Assembly (NCBI GenBank): GCA_024742665.1
Contig: JANSYA010000003.1
Location: 372,001 to 436,000 of the forward strand
Direction of reading: 5' to 3'
Length of the DNA stretch: 64,000 nt
Source: a bacterium
Lineage (GTDB): Bacteria; Spirochaetota; Leptospiria; Leptospirales; Leptonemataceae
Shown: positions 44,272-51,465 of the stretch, one piece after another
Layout: every line of letters begins with the position of its first letter
How positions within the stretch are numbered: the first letter of the stretch is position 1
Made by a program: the position numbers and the translations under genes
The notes under the pieces: generated by a model
Databases searched by the model: none
What the model was told of the DNA's origin: nothing
The model's input: the letters and a program-made list of their open reading frames with translations, nothing else

Positions 44272-44308
44272 ACCCCGGGGTCACCCGGGGCCGACCCGAC
44301 ACGCACCT

Positions 44309-44344
44309 ATAGTTTTTGACTATACCGCTATTGCTCCTATTTAT
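44309..44344 (+). promoter_or_regulatory. Probable OxyR binding site upstream of ahpC
   Basis: Two imperfect dyads of the OxyR type lie in tandem. Site 1 is ATAGTTTTTGACTAT (44309-44323), close to the E. coli consensus ATAGnTnnnAnCTAT. Site 2 is ATTGCTCCTATTTAT (44330-44344), weaker. Their centres are 21 bp apart and the pair ends immediately before the -35 box, the arrangement used for activation by OxyR. Confidence 0.7.
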
Positions 44345-44373
44345 TTGACCTATTGCTCCTGATCGCCTATACT
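44345..44373 (+). promoter_or_regulatory. Sigma-70-type promoter of ahpC
   Basis: TTGACC (44345-44350) and TATACT (44368-44373) with exactly 17 bp between them. Transcription should begin near 44380, leaving a leader of about 38 bases. The box directly abuts the putative OxyR site. Confidence 0.75.
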
Positions 44374-44415
44374 CTGTGTAGATCTGAAAGAGATCACACC
44401 ACATCAGGAGCAATA
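44351..44415 (+). repeat. 13-bp inverted repeat spanning the ahpC promoter and ribosome site
   Basis: TATTGCTCCTGAT (44351-44363) is the exact reverse complement of ATCAGGAGCAATA (44403-44415), which includes the ahpC Shine-Dalgarno AGGAG two bases before the spacing to the ATG at 44418. A further direct copy of TATTGCTCCT is at 44329-44338. A transcript starting at the predicted promoter would not contain the left arm; only readthrough RNA from oxyR could fold and hide the ribosome site. Confidence 0.85.
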
Positions 44416-44417
44416 AC

Positions 44418-44981
44418 ATGTCTAAAATTAACGAACGCATTCCCAACTTCAAAGTTGAAGCCTATCACAACGGCGAATTCAAAACCATCACCGACACCGA
44501 CGTAATCGGTAAATGGTCTGTATTCTTCTTTTACCCGGCCGACTTTACTTTCGTCTGCCCGACCGAACTGGGCGATCTGGCCGATCAGTACGAAAAACTG
44601 AAAGCGGCGGGCGTGGAAGTTTACTCGGTATCCACCGACACGCACTTCACCCACAAAGCGTGGCACGACACGAGCGATACGATCAAAAAAATCACCTACC
44701 CGATGCTCGGCGACCCGGCAGGCGTTCTGACCCGCGGCTTCGGCGTAATGATCGAAGAAGACGGCCTGGCCCTGCGCGGAACCTTCGTGGCAGACCCGTC
44801 CGGCACGATTAAAATCGAAGAAGTTCACGACCTGGGCATCGGCCGCTCGGCCGAGGAACTGGTGCGCAAAGTTCAAGCGGCCCAGTACATCGCCGCGAAT
44901 CCGGGCGAAGTTTGCCCGGCAAAATGGCAACCCGGCGAAGCCACTCTGAAACCGGGTCTGGATCTGGTCGGCAAAATCTAA
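44418..44981 (+). CDS. ahpC: Alkyl hydroperoxide reductase subunit C (peroxiredoxin)
   Basis: 187 residues, the standard length. Typical 2-Cys peroxiredoxin of the AhpC group: peroxidatic Cys47 in DFTFVCPTELGDLAD and resolving Cys166 in GEVCPAKWQPGEATL. It reduces H2O2, organic peroxides and peroxynitrite, and is re-reduced by AhpF encoded next. Strong ribosome site AGGAG. Preceded by an OxyR-type site and a sigma-70 promoter. Codon choice here (many GGC, AAA, GTA) suggests high expression. Confidence 0.97.
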   Translation: MSKINERIPNFKVEAYHNGEFKTITDTDVIGKWSVFFFYPADFTFVCPTELGDLADQYEKLKAAGVEVYSVSTDTHFTHKAWHDTSDTIKKITYPMLGDPAGVLTRGFGVMIEEDGLALRGTFVADPSGTIKIEEVHDLGIGRSAEELVRKVQAAQYIAANPGEVCPAKWQPGEATLKPGLDLVGKI

Positions 44982-44995
44982 GCCGCCGCGAAACC

Positions 44996-45027
44996 GGGCG
45001 AGTTCGAATACCTGTTTGAACTCGCCC
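44996..45027 (+). promoter_or_regulatory. Intercistronic hairpin between ahpC and ahpF
   Basis: GGGCGAGTTC (44996-45005) and GAACTCGCCC (45018-45027) form a perfect 10-bp stem with a 12-base loop, 15 bases after the ahpC stop. No U-run follows, so it is more likely a processing or stability element, allowing more AhpC than AhpF, than a terminator. Confidence 0.7.
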
Positions 45028-45106
45028 AATACCAATCCGAAAGATCGGAGCTCGCGGCGACCACGCGTCGCTGTCGGCTCCGACGCTTTCGCCCGGAGGG
45101 AATATT

Positions 45107-46816
45107 ATGTTAGATACAGCATTACAAAATCAACTACGCGATTATTTTAAGAAACTTGAGCAACCGGTCGTCTTGCGCGCTTATCCGGGCGAGCATGAAA
45201 AGAAGGCCGAGCTGCACGCGATGTTAAACGACATCGCCGCCCTGAGCGATTCGATTTCGATCGAGACGGCCGATGAAAGCGCGGCCGCGACCGAAGACAA
45301 TGCTCAGAGTACGCTGCAAGGCCCCCTGCGCTTCGACGTCCTGGGCCAGAACCGCGAAACCGGCATTCGCTTCAGCGGCATTCCCGGCGGTCACGAATTC
45401 AGCTCGTTGATCCTGGCGATATTACAGACCGGTGGTTCGCCGCTCAAACTCGACGGCGGCATTCAGAAATTCGCCCGCGGCATTGGCGTGGAATTGCGCT
45501 TTCAAACGGTGGTTTCGCTTTCGTGCCATAACTGCCCCGACGTCGTGCAGACTCTGAACTCGCTGAGTTTACTCAACGATAATATTTCGCACGAGATGGT
45601 CGAAGGCGGCGTCTTTCCGGAGTTCGTCGAGAAGCACCAGGTGCAGGGAGTGCCCGCCGTGTTCTTAAACGGCGAGCCCTTCGCCAACGGCAAACTCGAC
45701 GCCGGCCAGATTATCGATAAGCTGATTCAGCACTTGCCGAAAGACGCGACGAACGCGCAGGCGAACGGCGCAAGCGACGCATCCGCAGCCGGTGCGGACG
45801 CCGACGACGCTGCGCTCGACGAAGCCGCTGAATTCGACGTGGTCGTCGTTGGCGGCGGCCCTGCCGGCGTGGCTTCGGCGATCTACAGCGCCCGCAAAGG
45901 TCTGAAAGTAGCGGTCGTCGCTGATCGTCTGGGCGGCCAGGTCAAAGATACGATGGGCATTGAGAATTTGATCGCGCTGGCGAAAACAACCGGCCCCGAA
46001 TTGACCCAGTCCCTGGCGGAGCTGCTCGGTTCGCATGACATCTCGGTCAAAGAACACCTGCGCGTCGAATCCATTCAGACCGGCGAAAGTACGACTGATC
46101 GCAAGACCGTCGTACTCAATACCGGCGAACGCCTGGCGACGCACACGGTTATTCTGGCCACAGGCGCGAAGTGGCGCGAGCTGAACGTGCCCGGCGAAAA
46201 AGAATTTCTCGGCAAAGGCGTGGCCTATTGCCCGCACTGCGACGGCCCTTTCTTTAAAGGCAAGGACGTGGCGGTGGTCGGCGGCGGCAACTCCGGCGTC
46301 GAAGCGGCTCTGGATCTGGCCGGCATTGTCAAGTCGGTGACGGTCGTGGAATTCAGCGACAGCCTGAAAGCCGATCAGATTTTATTAGAGCGCCTGGAAC
46401 GCACGGAGAATATCTCGGCGATTGTAAACGCGGCGACCAGCGAAGTCTTAAACGACGGCCAGAAAGTTACCGGGCTGAAGTACAAAGACCGGGCGGGACA
46501 GGACGAAAGCCGGGAAACGGAAGTGGAAGTCGACGGCATCTTCGTGCAGATCGGTTTGTTGCCGAACACGGGTTTCGTGAAAGATCTCGTCGAATGCAAT
46601 CGCTTCGGCGAAATCGAAATCGACGCCGCCTGCCGTACGAACGTGCCGGGGATCTTCGCCTGCGGCGACGCGACGACGACGCCGTACAAGCAGATCGTAG
46701 TCGCGCTCGGCGAAGGCGCGAAGGCTTCGCTGTCGGCTTTTGAATATTTGCTGAAGCTGCCGCAGCCTGCGGAAGCGGCGGAGAAGTCCGCAGGCGAAGC
46801 AGTAGCTGTAGCCTGA
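45107..46816 (+). CDS. ahpF: Alkyl hydroperoxide reductase subunit F
   Basis: 569 residues, somewhat longer than usual because of an Ala/Asp-rich linker near residues 215-245. Flavoprotein that passes electrons from NAD(P)H to AhpC. The N-terminal double thioredoxin-like domain carries the Cys140/Cys143 pair ([10 protein letters not shown]). The thioredoxin-reductase-like part has the FAD motif [20 protein letters not shown], the redox pair Cys375/Cys378 ([10 protein letters not shown]), the NAD(P)H site [17 protein letters not shown] and the FAD-end block [15 protein letters not shown]. Good ribosome site GGAGGG before the ATG. Co-transcribed with ahpC. Confidence 0.97.
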   Translation: MLDTALQNQLRDYFKKLEQPVVLRAYPGEHEKKAELHAMLNDIAALSDSISIETADESAAATEDNAQSTLQGPLRFDVLGQNRETGIRFSGIPGGHEFSSLILAILQTGGSPLKLDGGIQKFARGIGVELRFQTVVSLSCHNCPDVVQTLNSLSLLNDNISHEMVEGGVFPEFVEKHQVQGVPAVFLNGEPFANGKLDAGQIIDKLIQHLPKDATNAQANGASDASAAGADADDAALDEAAEFDVVVVGGGPAGVASAIYSARKGLKVAVVADRLGGQVKDTMGIENLIALAKTTGPELTQSLAELLGSHDISVKEHLRVESIQTGESTTDRKTVVLNTGERLATHTVILATGAKWRELNVPGEKEFLGKGVAYCPHCDGPFFKGKDVAVVGGGNSGVEAALDLAGIVKSVTVVEFSDSLKADQILLERLERTENISAIVNAATSEVLNDGQKVTGLKYKDRAGQDESRETEVEVDGIFVQIGLLPNTGFVKDLVECNRFGEIEIDAACRTNVPGIFACGDATTTPYKQIVVALGEGAKASLSAFEYLLKLPQPAEAAEKSAGEAVAVA

Positions 46817-46873
46817 GTGGCTCTATCCTGAGCGGGGCGGTTCGCATCACACGCCCTACCCGTTCGAATCAGC

Positions 46874-46908
46874 GACGCGTCCCTCACCCGGTGGGGGGCG
46901 CGTTTTTT
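46874..46908 (+). terminator. Rho-independent terminator after ahpF
   Basis: GACGCGTCCCTCACC pairs imperfectly with GGTGGGGGGCGCG around a tight loop, followed by TTTTTT (46903-46908). It closes the ahpC-ahpF transcript 58 bp after the stop. The rest of the 284-bp gap up to 47100 shows nothing recognisable. Confidence 0.75.
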
Positions 46909-47100
46909 ACTTGCAATTATCGTTGAGTTCATCAGATTAAAGACGGCCCGCAAAGGCCGCTCTATGCTCAATTAATCTCCAGCCGAATCATGCAAGGGGC
47001 GCCCGGCGTCCCGCAGCCCGCGCGAAAACCGCCGACGCCTTAAACAGGGCGTTCGGGATTTCGCCGGAGGCTCGCATCGCACTGCGATCGCGACGCATCA

Positions 47101-48654
47101 ATGGAGATTATCGTTTTGCATTCCCTGATTGTACTGCGCGAGGTCGGACTGACCTTCGCCGACCACATCTGTTTCGAAAATTTTTCGGCGGAGCTGCACG
47201 CGGGCGATCGCGTCGGGCTGATCGGCCCGAACGGCAGCGGCAAGACTTCGCTGCTGAAGCTGCTCGCAGGCGAAGCGGCAGCCGGCGATTCCGATAACGC
47301 CGCTCATATCGACGGCGCAATCCAGCGGCCGCCGAATCTGCGGGTCGCGCGCAGCAAACAATTTCCGCCGCGCGAGATCGCCGGGCAAAGCGGCGGCGAA
47401 ATATTCCAGAGCGAATTTGCGCGCGCGCTACGCGAAGATCCGGACGTGCTGCTCCTGGACGAACCCGACAATCATCTCGACGAAGGCCACCGAGCCCGTT
47501 TGATTCGCAGACTGCGCGACTTTCCAGGCAGCCTGGTCGTCGCCTCGCACAAACCCGAATTGTTACGAACTCTGTGCACGAAACTCTGGGTTTTCGAAGA
47601 GCGGCCGGCATCCTCCGCGCGAGCGAGCGCCCGCTACCGCCTGCGCATCTTTCACGGCGATTATGACGCGTACAGACAAGAACGGGAGATCGAGGAGCGC
47701 GCCCACTCCGCTGAATTCCTGGAGCTACGCTCGCGGGAACGCTCGATAAAAAGCGAACAGGAGCGCGAACTTCGCAGGGCCGCAAGCAGCCGGCGCGCGA
47801 ATCGCGGCGAAAACGATCGCAATCTACGACGCGGGATGCAGGAGCGCGCTTCGCGTACGAAAGGCAAGCACGGCCGACGCACCGCCGCGGCTCGAACGCG
47901 ACTCCAGCAAGATATCGTCGAACATCGCGAATGCGCTTCGCACCGCCGCGTCCCCCGCTTTCGATTCAACTTTATCCCGGAAGATTCCAGGCGCCGGAAC
48001 GGGAACAGCGCGATCGCAACGGTGCGCAGCGGGTCGGCGGGCTTTCAGGCGGATGAGAGAACGATTTTCGCGCCCCTGAGTTTTACGCTGCGCGCCGGCG
48101 AAAGTCTGGGGATTCGCGGAAACAACGGCGCGGGCAAGAGCACCCTGCTTGCGGCTCTGCGTTCGGCTCCAGGAATTTATCGGCAAGGAGAATGGCACGT
48201 GCCGCAGGCTTCGCAAGACGGCTTCGCGCGCATCGCCTGGATCGATCAGTTTTTCGCGCAGCTACAGCCGGAACGCACGGTGCTCGAAGAGATCATGAGC
48301 GTGCAGCCGGGATGGACGCACTCCCGGGCCCGCGAACATCTAAACGACGCCCTGTTCTCGACCAACGCCGAGATCGCGCGGCGAGTGGCCGATCTATCCG
48401 GGGGCGAGCGAGCGCGCCTGAGCTTCGCCCGCATCGCCGCCCGGCCGCCCCGGCTTTTGTTGCTCGACGAAATCAACAATCACCTGGATTTGGAAAGCCG
48501 CTCAACTGTGATCGAAGCGCTGCAAAATTTTGCCCGGGCCGGCGGCGCCTTCGTGATCGCGTCCCATGACGTCGATTTTCTGAGAGCGCTCGGTCTTACG
48601 AGCGAGCTGCGCGTGTTTCGACGGCGACCGCCTCGCGATAGCGACGCGGACTGA
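47101..48654 (+). CDS. ABC-F family ATPase
   Basis: 517 residues with two ABC ATPase domains and no membrane part, the ABC-F plan. Domain 1: Walker A GPNGSGKTSLLKLL (near 42), a divergent signature GQSGGE, Walker B VLLLDEPDNHLD. A basic linker follows (about 195-280, Arg/Glu-rich). Domain 2: Walker A GNNGAGKSTLLAAL (near 340), signature LSGGERARLSFARI, Walker B LLLLDEINNHLD. ABC-F proteins act on the ribosome in translation control or antibiotic protection. The divergent first signature and Ile in place of Pro in DEIN are notable. Its 3' end overlaps by 59 bp the convergent receptor-regulator gene. Confidence 0.9.
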   Translation: MEIIVLHSLIVLREVGLTFADHICFENFSAELHAGDRVGLIGPNGSGKTSLLKLLAGEAAAGDSDNAAHIDGAIQRPPNLRVARSKQFPPREIAGQSGGEIFQSEFARALREDPDVLLLDEPDNHLDEGHRARLIRRLRDFPGSLVVASHKPELLRTLCTKLWVFEERPASSARASARYRLRIFHGDYDAYRQEREIEERAHSAEFLELRSRERSIKSEQERELRRAASSRRANRGENDRNLRRGMQERASRTKGKHGRRTAAARTRLQQDIVEHRECASHRRVPRFRFNFIPEDSRRRNGNSAIATVRSGSAGFQADERTIFAPLSFTLRAGESLGIRGNNGAGKSTLLAALRSAPGIYRQGEWHVPQASQDGFARIAWIDQFFAQLQPERTVLEEIMSVQPGWTHSRAREHLNDALFSTNAEIARRVADLSGGERARLSFARIAARPPRLLLLDEINNHLDLESRSTVIEALQNFARAGGAFVIASHDVDFLRALGLTSELRVFRRRPPRDSDAD

Positions 48655-50422
48655 GGCCCTGAGATTTCTGGAAGGCGTTGTGAAAGGTCGACAGGGAATT
48701 GAATCCAACGGCGAAGGCGATCTCGACGACTTTGCGCGCCGGCTCTTCGCGCAGCAGCCCGCAGGCTTCGCGCACGCGAAAGCCGTTCACATAGTCATGG
48801 AAACTCTGGCCCAGGACTTCGTTTAGAAATTCCGAAAGCTCCTTCTCCGAAATCGAAAGGCAGCCGGCGAGATCGCGCAGCGTAAGCTTTTCGCGATAGA
48901 TGGCCTGGACTTCCATCGCCTGGTGCAAGCCGGCCTCGACTCGCTTCAGATCCAGGTGCGCGATGCGCGAAATCGCTCGCTGCTGCCTGGCATTCGAGTC
49001 GAGTTCGCTTTTCGCTTCCACTGCTGGCTCGCTCGCTTCGGGCAGGGCTTCACGCGCGGAAGCGGTCGCGGAAGATGCAGCCCGGGCGTGAGCCTCAAGC
49101 GCATGCGTATTCTGAATCGCGACAGCGGACGCGCCAGGCCCGGCGACCAGTCGCAGACGGAGTCGGTCCGCGATGGCGAAAGGAAAGAGCACCATCTCGA
49201 AGGTCGTGCCGAGGGCCAGGCCTTCCAGCATCTCCACGCCCAGCAGATAGTTCGGCAGCATTCCATAGATCTGCAAAATCAAAACGATCAGCGTCACCGA
49301 ATAGCCGCCCCAGGCCAGGACATAAAAGCGCGCCGGCCGATAGCCCTGCAACAGGATGCGAATTCCGGCGTATTGACTGGCGATGATGGAGGCCGGGATC
49401 AAAAACAATCCGTTGATTCGGTCGATTAGATGCGCCGGAACGAACAGGAGCGCGAGCGAAACGCAGAACGCGAAGCCCATGCAGAACAAAATAAAGCGGT
49501 CGAAGACGGGCAGCCGCGCGGGCGTATCCAGAAATTTCCGCGCGAATAAAAGCGCGAAGATGACCGTATAACAGGAGGTCAAAGTCGTAAATCCAGCGGC
49601 CGTGGCCGGCGCCCTGGGCCAGATGTATTGAAAGGCGTAGCCCTGTAGAGAAAACTGATAGGCGAAATTCAAGGCCAGGTAGGCCATATAAAGCAAAAAG
49701 ATATTGTCGCGAAAATGTAAGAACAAGGCGAACGACGCCGTTATAAGCAGCAGGAAGAAACCGGCGTAGGCTCCCATCCGCAGCTGTTCCATACTCCAGT
49801 ACTCGGCGTAGCGCGCATCGGACATAATCGAAATGGGAATGCTCATCGGATTGCGAGATCGCGCGGCGATATACAGTTCATAACTTGCACCGCCGGAAAG
49901 CCGCAGGGGAAAGGCGTACTTGCGGCGGGGAATATCGCGCCCGTAAAAATCGAAATCCCGTCCGGCGGTTTTCTGAAAGTGAATCTGCGCCGCGGCGTCT
50001 GTGGGCTGCGCATCCAGGTCGGGGGCGCCCGCGGAATGCAAAAAGGCGAAAAGGTCGATACGATCGAGGTACTCGTTATCAATCACGACCAGCGCGGACG
50101 TATCTTTCGCCGTGGGGTTCTCGACACGAAAGCGCAACCAGTAGATCGCGTCGCTGAATCCGAAGGCCGTAGCGCCGGAACCCAGGGGCGTCCATTGCCC
50201 CGCGGCGAAACGGGCCCTGTTGAGCTCCAGGTCGCCCTCATGATCGACGTGGTATTCCAGCCCGCTTCCCCGCAGATGCGAAAGCTCACCAAACAGGTCG
50301 AGCAGCGCCGGTCCGCCGTGCGTCGCTCCGCTGTCCGCAGCGCCGCAGGAAGAACCGGTACAAAGCGAAACGCCAAGCAGGCAGAATAGCAGCGTCTTTG
50401 ATTTCCATCGAGCGGAATTCAT
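48596..50422 (-). CDS. 7TMR-DISM receptor fused to AraC-type DNA-binding domain
   Basis: 608 residues. A signal peptide ending near SSCG may be a lipobox. Residues about 35-200 are the extracellular 7TMR-DISM beta domain (AIYWLRFRVENPTAKDTSAL, then RRKYAFPLRLSGGASYELYI). Seven transmembrane helices follow (about 205-410: GAYAGFFLLLITASFALFLH and others), then a linker. An AraC helix-turn-helix domain ends the protein (about 500-600: LTLRDLAGCLSISEKELSEF, then VVEIAFAVGFNSLSTFHNAF). It should link an external ligand directly to gene control. Convergent with, and overlapping, the ABC-F gene. Confidence 0.9.
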   Translation of the reverse strand: MNSARWKSKTLLFCLLGVSLCTGSSCGAADSGATHGGPALLDLFGELSHLRGSGLEYHVDHEGDLELNRARFAAGQWTPLGSGATAFGFSDAIYWLRFRVENPTAKDTSALVVIDNEYLDRIDLFAFLHSAGAPDLDAQPTDAAAQIHFQKTAGRDFDFYGRDIPRRKYAFPLRLSGGASYELYIAARSRNPMSIPISIMSDARYAEYWSMEQLRMGAYAGFFLLLITASFALFLHFRDNIFLLYMAYLALNFAYQFSLQGYAFQYIWPRAPATAAGFTTLTSCYTVIFALLFARKFLDTPARLPVFDRFILFCMGFAFCVSLALLFVPAHLIDRINGLFLIPASIIASQYAGIRILLQGYRPARFYVLAWGGYSVTLIVLILQIYGMLPNYLLGVEMLEGLALGTTFEMVLFPFAIADRLRLRLVAGPGASAVAIQNTHALEAHARAASSATASAREALPEASEPAVEAKSELDSNARQQRAISRIAHLDLKRVEAGLHQAMEVQAIYREKLTLRDLAGCLSISEKELSEFLNEVLGQSFHDYVNGFRVREACGLLREEPARKVVEIAFAVGFNSLSTFHNAFQKSQGLSPRRYREAVAVETRAARS

Positions 50423-50447
50423 CTCTACGCTAACCCTGTATATTACT

Positions 50448-50483
50448 AAGAGCTTTTTGGCGAGTACTTACCAAAAAGTTCTT
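50448..50483. repeat. 13-bp inverted repeat upstream of the receptor-regulator gene
   Basis: AAGAGCTTTTTGG (50448-50460) and CCAAAAAGTTCTT (50471-50483) pair with one G-T mismatch around a 10-base loop. It lies 26 bp upstream of the leftward receptor-regulator start in a notably AT-rich stretch, so an operator or leader hairpin is possible. The rest of the gap to 50618 shows nothing clear. Confidence 0.75.
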
Positions 50484-50618
50484 TCAATTTCACCTTAGCA
50501 AAAATATAAATTACCTGAATCATCCTGATTCGCCGATTCCGGAAAGCGACGCGCGAATACCACAATAAACAATATCATCGATTGACCTGAAGCAATCGGC
50601 GAAACACTGAATCTTTTT

Positions 50619-51209
50619 ATGAAATACTCCATATTGATCACAGCGGCCGTCGCGGCCGTACTTTCTCTTTTAATCTTCGCGGTCGCCTGGGCCGGCCAAT
50701 CCGAATTCCTGGGTTACGGCCAGACTTATATAGAAGCGAAAGGCGTTGAGATACCAGGCGAAGAAGCTTTGCGCGGACGGGTGCCGCTGTCGGAGCTGCT
50801 TTTCTTTCTAAAATGGAGCGCTATTATTCTTTTTTTAGCATTCGTTCGGAATATTACGCTCACCGTCTTTGGCATCGCGGAACGGCCGTTCCTGAAATGC
50901 TTGAGCCTGGCGGCGCGCAGCGCCCTGCCGATGGTCATCATCGGCGGAATCCTGGCGATTGCAGGCCATCTATGGCCGCTTGTGCCGGCGAGCTCGGCGG
51001 CTGAAGTCGCCGACGGTCAGCTGGTGCGCGTCATAATAACTGCGGTGCTCGTATTTCTGGGCTGGCTGGCGGAAGGTTTCGCGACGGTGCGCGATTATCG
51101 CGCCGAGTTCACTCTGGAAACCGGCAACGCGATCGTAGTTTTTCTGGCGCCCTGGCTGGTGTTTGTGCTGATTCCACTGTTCTTCTGGTTTTATCGCCCG
51201 GCTGTCTGA
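50619..51209 (+). CDS. Four-helix integral membrane protein, unknown function
   Basis: 196 residues. Hydrophobic segments near 5-25, 63-85, 100-120, 135-152 and 165-190 suggest four or five transmembrane helices. A soluble loop near 27-60 (YGQTYIEAKGVEIPGEEALR) lies between the first two. No family is recognised. It stands alone between two divergent or parallel units; an 11-bp inverted repeat (CGAAGCTTTCG, 51234-51244, with 51279-51289) lies just downstream. Confidence 0.65.
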   Translation: MKYSILITAAVAAVLSLLIFAVAWAGQSEFLGYGQTYIEAKGVEIPGEEALRGRVPLSELLFFLKWSAIILFLAFVRNITLTVFGIAERPFLKCLSLAARSALPMVIIGGILAIAGHLWPLVPASSAAEVADGQLVRVIITAVLVFLGWLAEGFATVRDYRAEFTLETGNAIVVFLAPWLVFVLIPLFFWFYRPAV

Positions 51210-51334
51210 TCGCTGATTTCGCATAAGCCTTTCGAAGCTTTCGCGTGATTCATACATACGTACCCGAACATAATCCCCGAAAGCTTCGCCTGAACCGCCG
51301 GCTTCAAGTCCGGTCCGTTTAAAAAAGCTTCCAT

Positions 51335-51353
51335 TTGGATCCAACCGGTAGAA
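51335..51353 (+). promoter_or_regulatory. 19-bp element shared with the second giant gene (copy 1)
   Basis: TTGGATCCAACCGGTAGAA, 113 bp before the giant gene start at 51466. The same sequence with one change (TTGGATCCATCCGGTAGAA) occurs at 62034-62052, 117 bp before the paralogous start at 62169. Shared position and sequence suggest a common control site, or conserved leader from the duplication. Confidence 0.7.
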
Positions 51354-51465
51354 TCGAACTCCGTTTTCAGGCAAGATGCGCATGCTGAGATCTTAGCGTT
51401 GCGGCTCTACCGCCGCCGATCCAGCTGAACTCAACCGAATCGCAACTCCCGCAACGAGCACGACC

